A DNA stretch of 64,000 nucleotides from JAPWJZ01 sp966211335 (GTDB taxonomy: Bacteria > Pseudomonadota > Alphaproteobacteria > Micavibrionales > UBA2020): assembly GCA_966211335.1 (NCBI GenBank), contig CBIHNF010000001.1, positions 434,001 through 498,000 of the forward strand, read 5' to 3'. Made by a program: the position numbers and the translations under genes. The notes under the pieces are model-generated. The model was given only the letters and a program-made list of their open reading frames with translations, was not told where the DNA came from and did not search any database. How positions within the stretch are numbered: position 1 is the stretch's first letter; each line of letters begins with the position of its first letter. This document shows, one piece after another, positions 62,848-64,000 of this stretch.

Positions 62848-63794
62848 GGGGCGGGTCCGGTCTTTGGCTGGGGGGTTGTGCTGGTATTGGTATTATAAAC
62901 GGCAATGCGCTGCGCATGGCCGCCGGGGCAAATGCGCAGCAGCGCTTCTGCCGTATTTTGCGACACCGCGCTGAAGAAGGGCGCGTCAAGGTCGGCGGTG
63001 ATATAGGCGCCCAAGGCTGCTTTCAGTTCCGCCGCGGTTTTGCCGTCGGTAAAAAACTTCGGGTCTTTCAAATCATCGCCCGCCGCTTCAATCGCCGTGA
63101 CGACGCTGCCCTCGTAATGCTGCCGCAGCCCGGCGGAGGTATAAAACGCGTCAAAAGCCGCCGCCATCGTATGCCCATCCGGCAGCTGCGCGATGGCCCT
63201 GACGCCCGCTTCGATTTTCGCAAGCGCCGTCATGCCGGGGAACAGCAGCCGCTCCTCAGGATCATCCGGCTTCAAGAATTCAAGTTCCATTGCGATGGAA
63301 ATGGTGCGGGCGCGCGCATCGGCTTCCATGGCGAGCAGCTGGCGGATCGAGGCTACAGGCGTTTGCAGGCGCGTGTCGGGGGAAAGGCCGCCGCGCTCCA
63401 TCTGCCTCACATGCACAAGCTCGTGGATGATGCGGAGGGCGAGCGTTGCAGCGTCATCCACCGCGCCGATGTTGATGCGGCGGTTGACAGGATCGGTATT
63501 GGCAGAGGCGACCGCATCCGCAGACTCGCGGTTCGCGCCGGTGATGTGGAGGCTGTAGCCTTTTTGAATGGCAAGCTGCGCCAAATCCCGCGCCGCCGGG
63601 CTTTGCGACAGCATCAGCAGCGCGGCCGAGACGATATCTTCGGTGGCTCTGAACGCCGGGCTCTCCAGCACGGCCAGGGGCATCAGGCCGCGCACCGCGA
63701 CAAGCGCTGCCCCCTCCGGCCGCGGCACAAGCGGATACATGCCGTCAGATAAGGCAAACCATTCCACGCTGGCGCTGTTAAAATCGTCCTGCAT
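62844..63794 (-). CDS. Putative zinc metallopeptidase (HELVH)
   Basis: This 316-residue protein carries RIIHELVHVRQ with His124, Glu125 and His128, the HExxH zinc motif; a Glu in LAMEADARA near residue 157 could be the third ligand. The layout resembles DUF6782-type putative metallopeptidases. It has no signal peptide, so it may act in the cytoplasm or be exported by another route. It is the first gene of the unit with the ankyrin genes, overlapping the next by 4 bases. Activity is inferred. Confidence 0.75.
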   Translation of the reverse strand: MQDDFNSASVEWFALSDGMYPLVPRPEGAALVAVRGLMPLAVLESPAFRATEDIVSAALLMLSQSPAARDLAQLAIQKGYSLHITGANRESADAVASANTDPVNRRINIGAVDDAATLALRIIHELVHVRQMERGGLSPDTRLQTPVASIRQLLAMEADARARTISIAMELEFLKPDDPEERLLFPGMTALAKIEAGVRAIAQLPDGHTMAAAFDAFYTSAGLRQHYEGSVVTAIEAAGDDLKDPKFFTDGKTAAELKAALGAYITADLDAPFFSAVSQNTAEALLRICPGGHAQRIAVYNTNTSTTPQPKTGPAP

Positions 63795-63825
63795 TCAATG
63801 TCCGTTCGGGGTGAGGGCGAAACTT

Positions 63826-63855
63826 AGCATAATTCCCCCAAAGCGCAAGCGGCAA
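63826..63855 (-). promoter_or_regulatory. Possible promoter of the metallopeptidase-ankyrin unit
   Basis: On the minus strand TTGCCG (63850-63855) and TATGCT (63826-63831) are separated by 18 bases. Transcription would start near 63819, about 25 bases before ATG 63794. The boxes are only a moderate match. Confidence 0.4.
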
Positions 63856-64000
63856 AAGCCCCGTACGTCATTTGAATTGGTCAAGCAAATCAGCGATTTA
63901 TGAAGGGCCAGCGAAAGCGTGAAAACACGGCGGCGCAACGCAAAATATTTTCCCTATAGCGCATCCGCCGCATTCCGGAAACCCGCCGCCTTACCTGTTG

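Noticed and set aside
52888..63794. CRISPR-like periodicity in the right ankyrin array
   Set aside because: The roughly 99-base period is that of 33-residue protein repeats; units differ in sequence and lie in continuous coding frames.

Overview
The window reads as a chromosomal segment of an alphaproteobacterium. The evidence is the company of housekeeping genes (mrdA, rodA, dnaN, recF, gyrB, a DUF3126-type protein), GC-rich coding with frequent 4-nt overlaps, and a phage head-tail cluster in the order used by alphaproteobacterial gene transfer agents (GTAs). The unusual load of ankyrin-repeat genes (17 recognised) points to a host-associated or predatory lineage; that part, and any finer placement, is inference. 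No rRNA, tRNA, CRISPR array, transposase or integrase was seen.

Layout. 1-15960: housekeeping and small genes. These are a secreted protein cut by the window edge, penicillin-binding protein 2, RodA, an N-formylglutamate amidohydrolase-like protein, DnaN, RecF, an EamA-type transporter, two small I78-inhibitor-like proteins, GyrB, three small membrane proteins, thymidine kinase, a membrane-anchored propeller-like protein and a DUF3126 protein. 16145-25192 (+): seven tightly packed genes with about 31-residue ankyrin-like repeats. Six of them share a non-ankyrin C-terminal module with an invariant Trp at nearly fixed distances and a basic tail. 25246-30708: an AT-rich orphan gene, a TetR regulator, small unknown genes and three further ankyrin genes.

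30721-49144 (almost all -): a phage structural and lysis cluster, read from its right end: TerS-like protein, TerL, portal, prohead protease, HK97 capsid, decoration-like protein, connectors, tail terminator, tail tube, tail chaperones joined by a lambda-like GGGAAAG -1 frameshift site, a very short tape-measure candidate, minor tail proteins, NlpC/P60 peptidase, J-like tip protein, fibre, endolysin, holin-like protein and nested spanins. Integrase, repressor and replication genes are absent. Opposite-strand genes (a Sel1-repeat protein and two unknowns) and one gene with its own promoter and terminator interrupt it. It is either a decayed prophage or a GTA-like element.

49366-63794: one + strand ankyrin gene, a set of exported proteins and an I78-like protein, then a - strand array of six long canonical (33-residue) ankyrin proteins. 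The array includes a 58-residue gene just upstream of the largest one and is headed by a putative HELVH zinc metallopeptidase that overlaps the first ankyrin gene by 4 nt.

The best candidates for something undescribed are the six-paralogue C-terminal module of the first ankyrin array, the metallopeptidase-led second array, and the phage cluster sitting between them.
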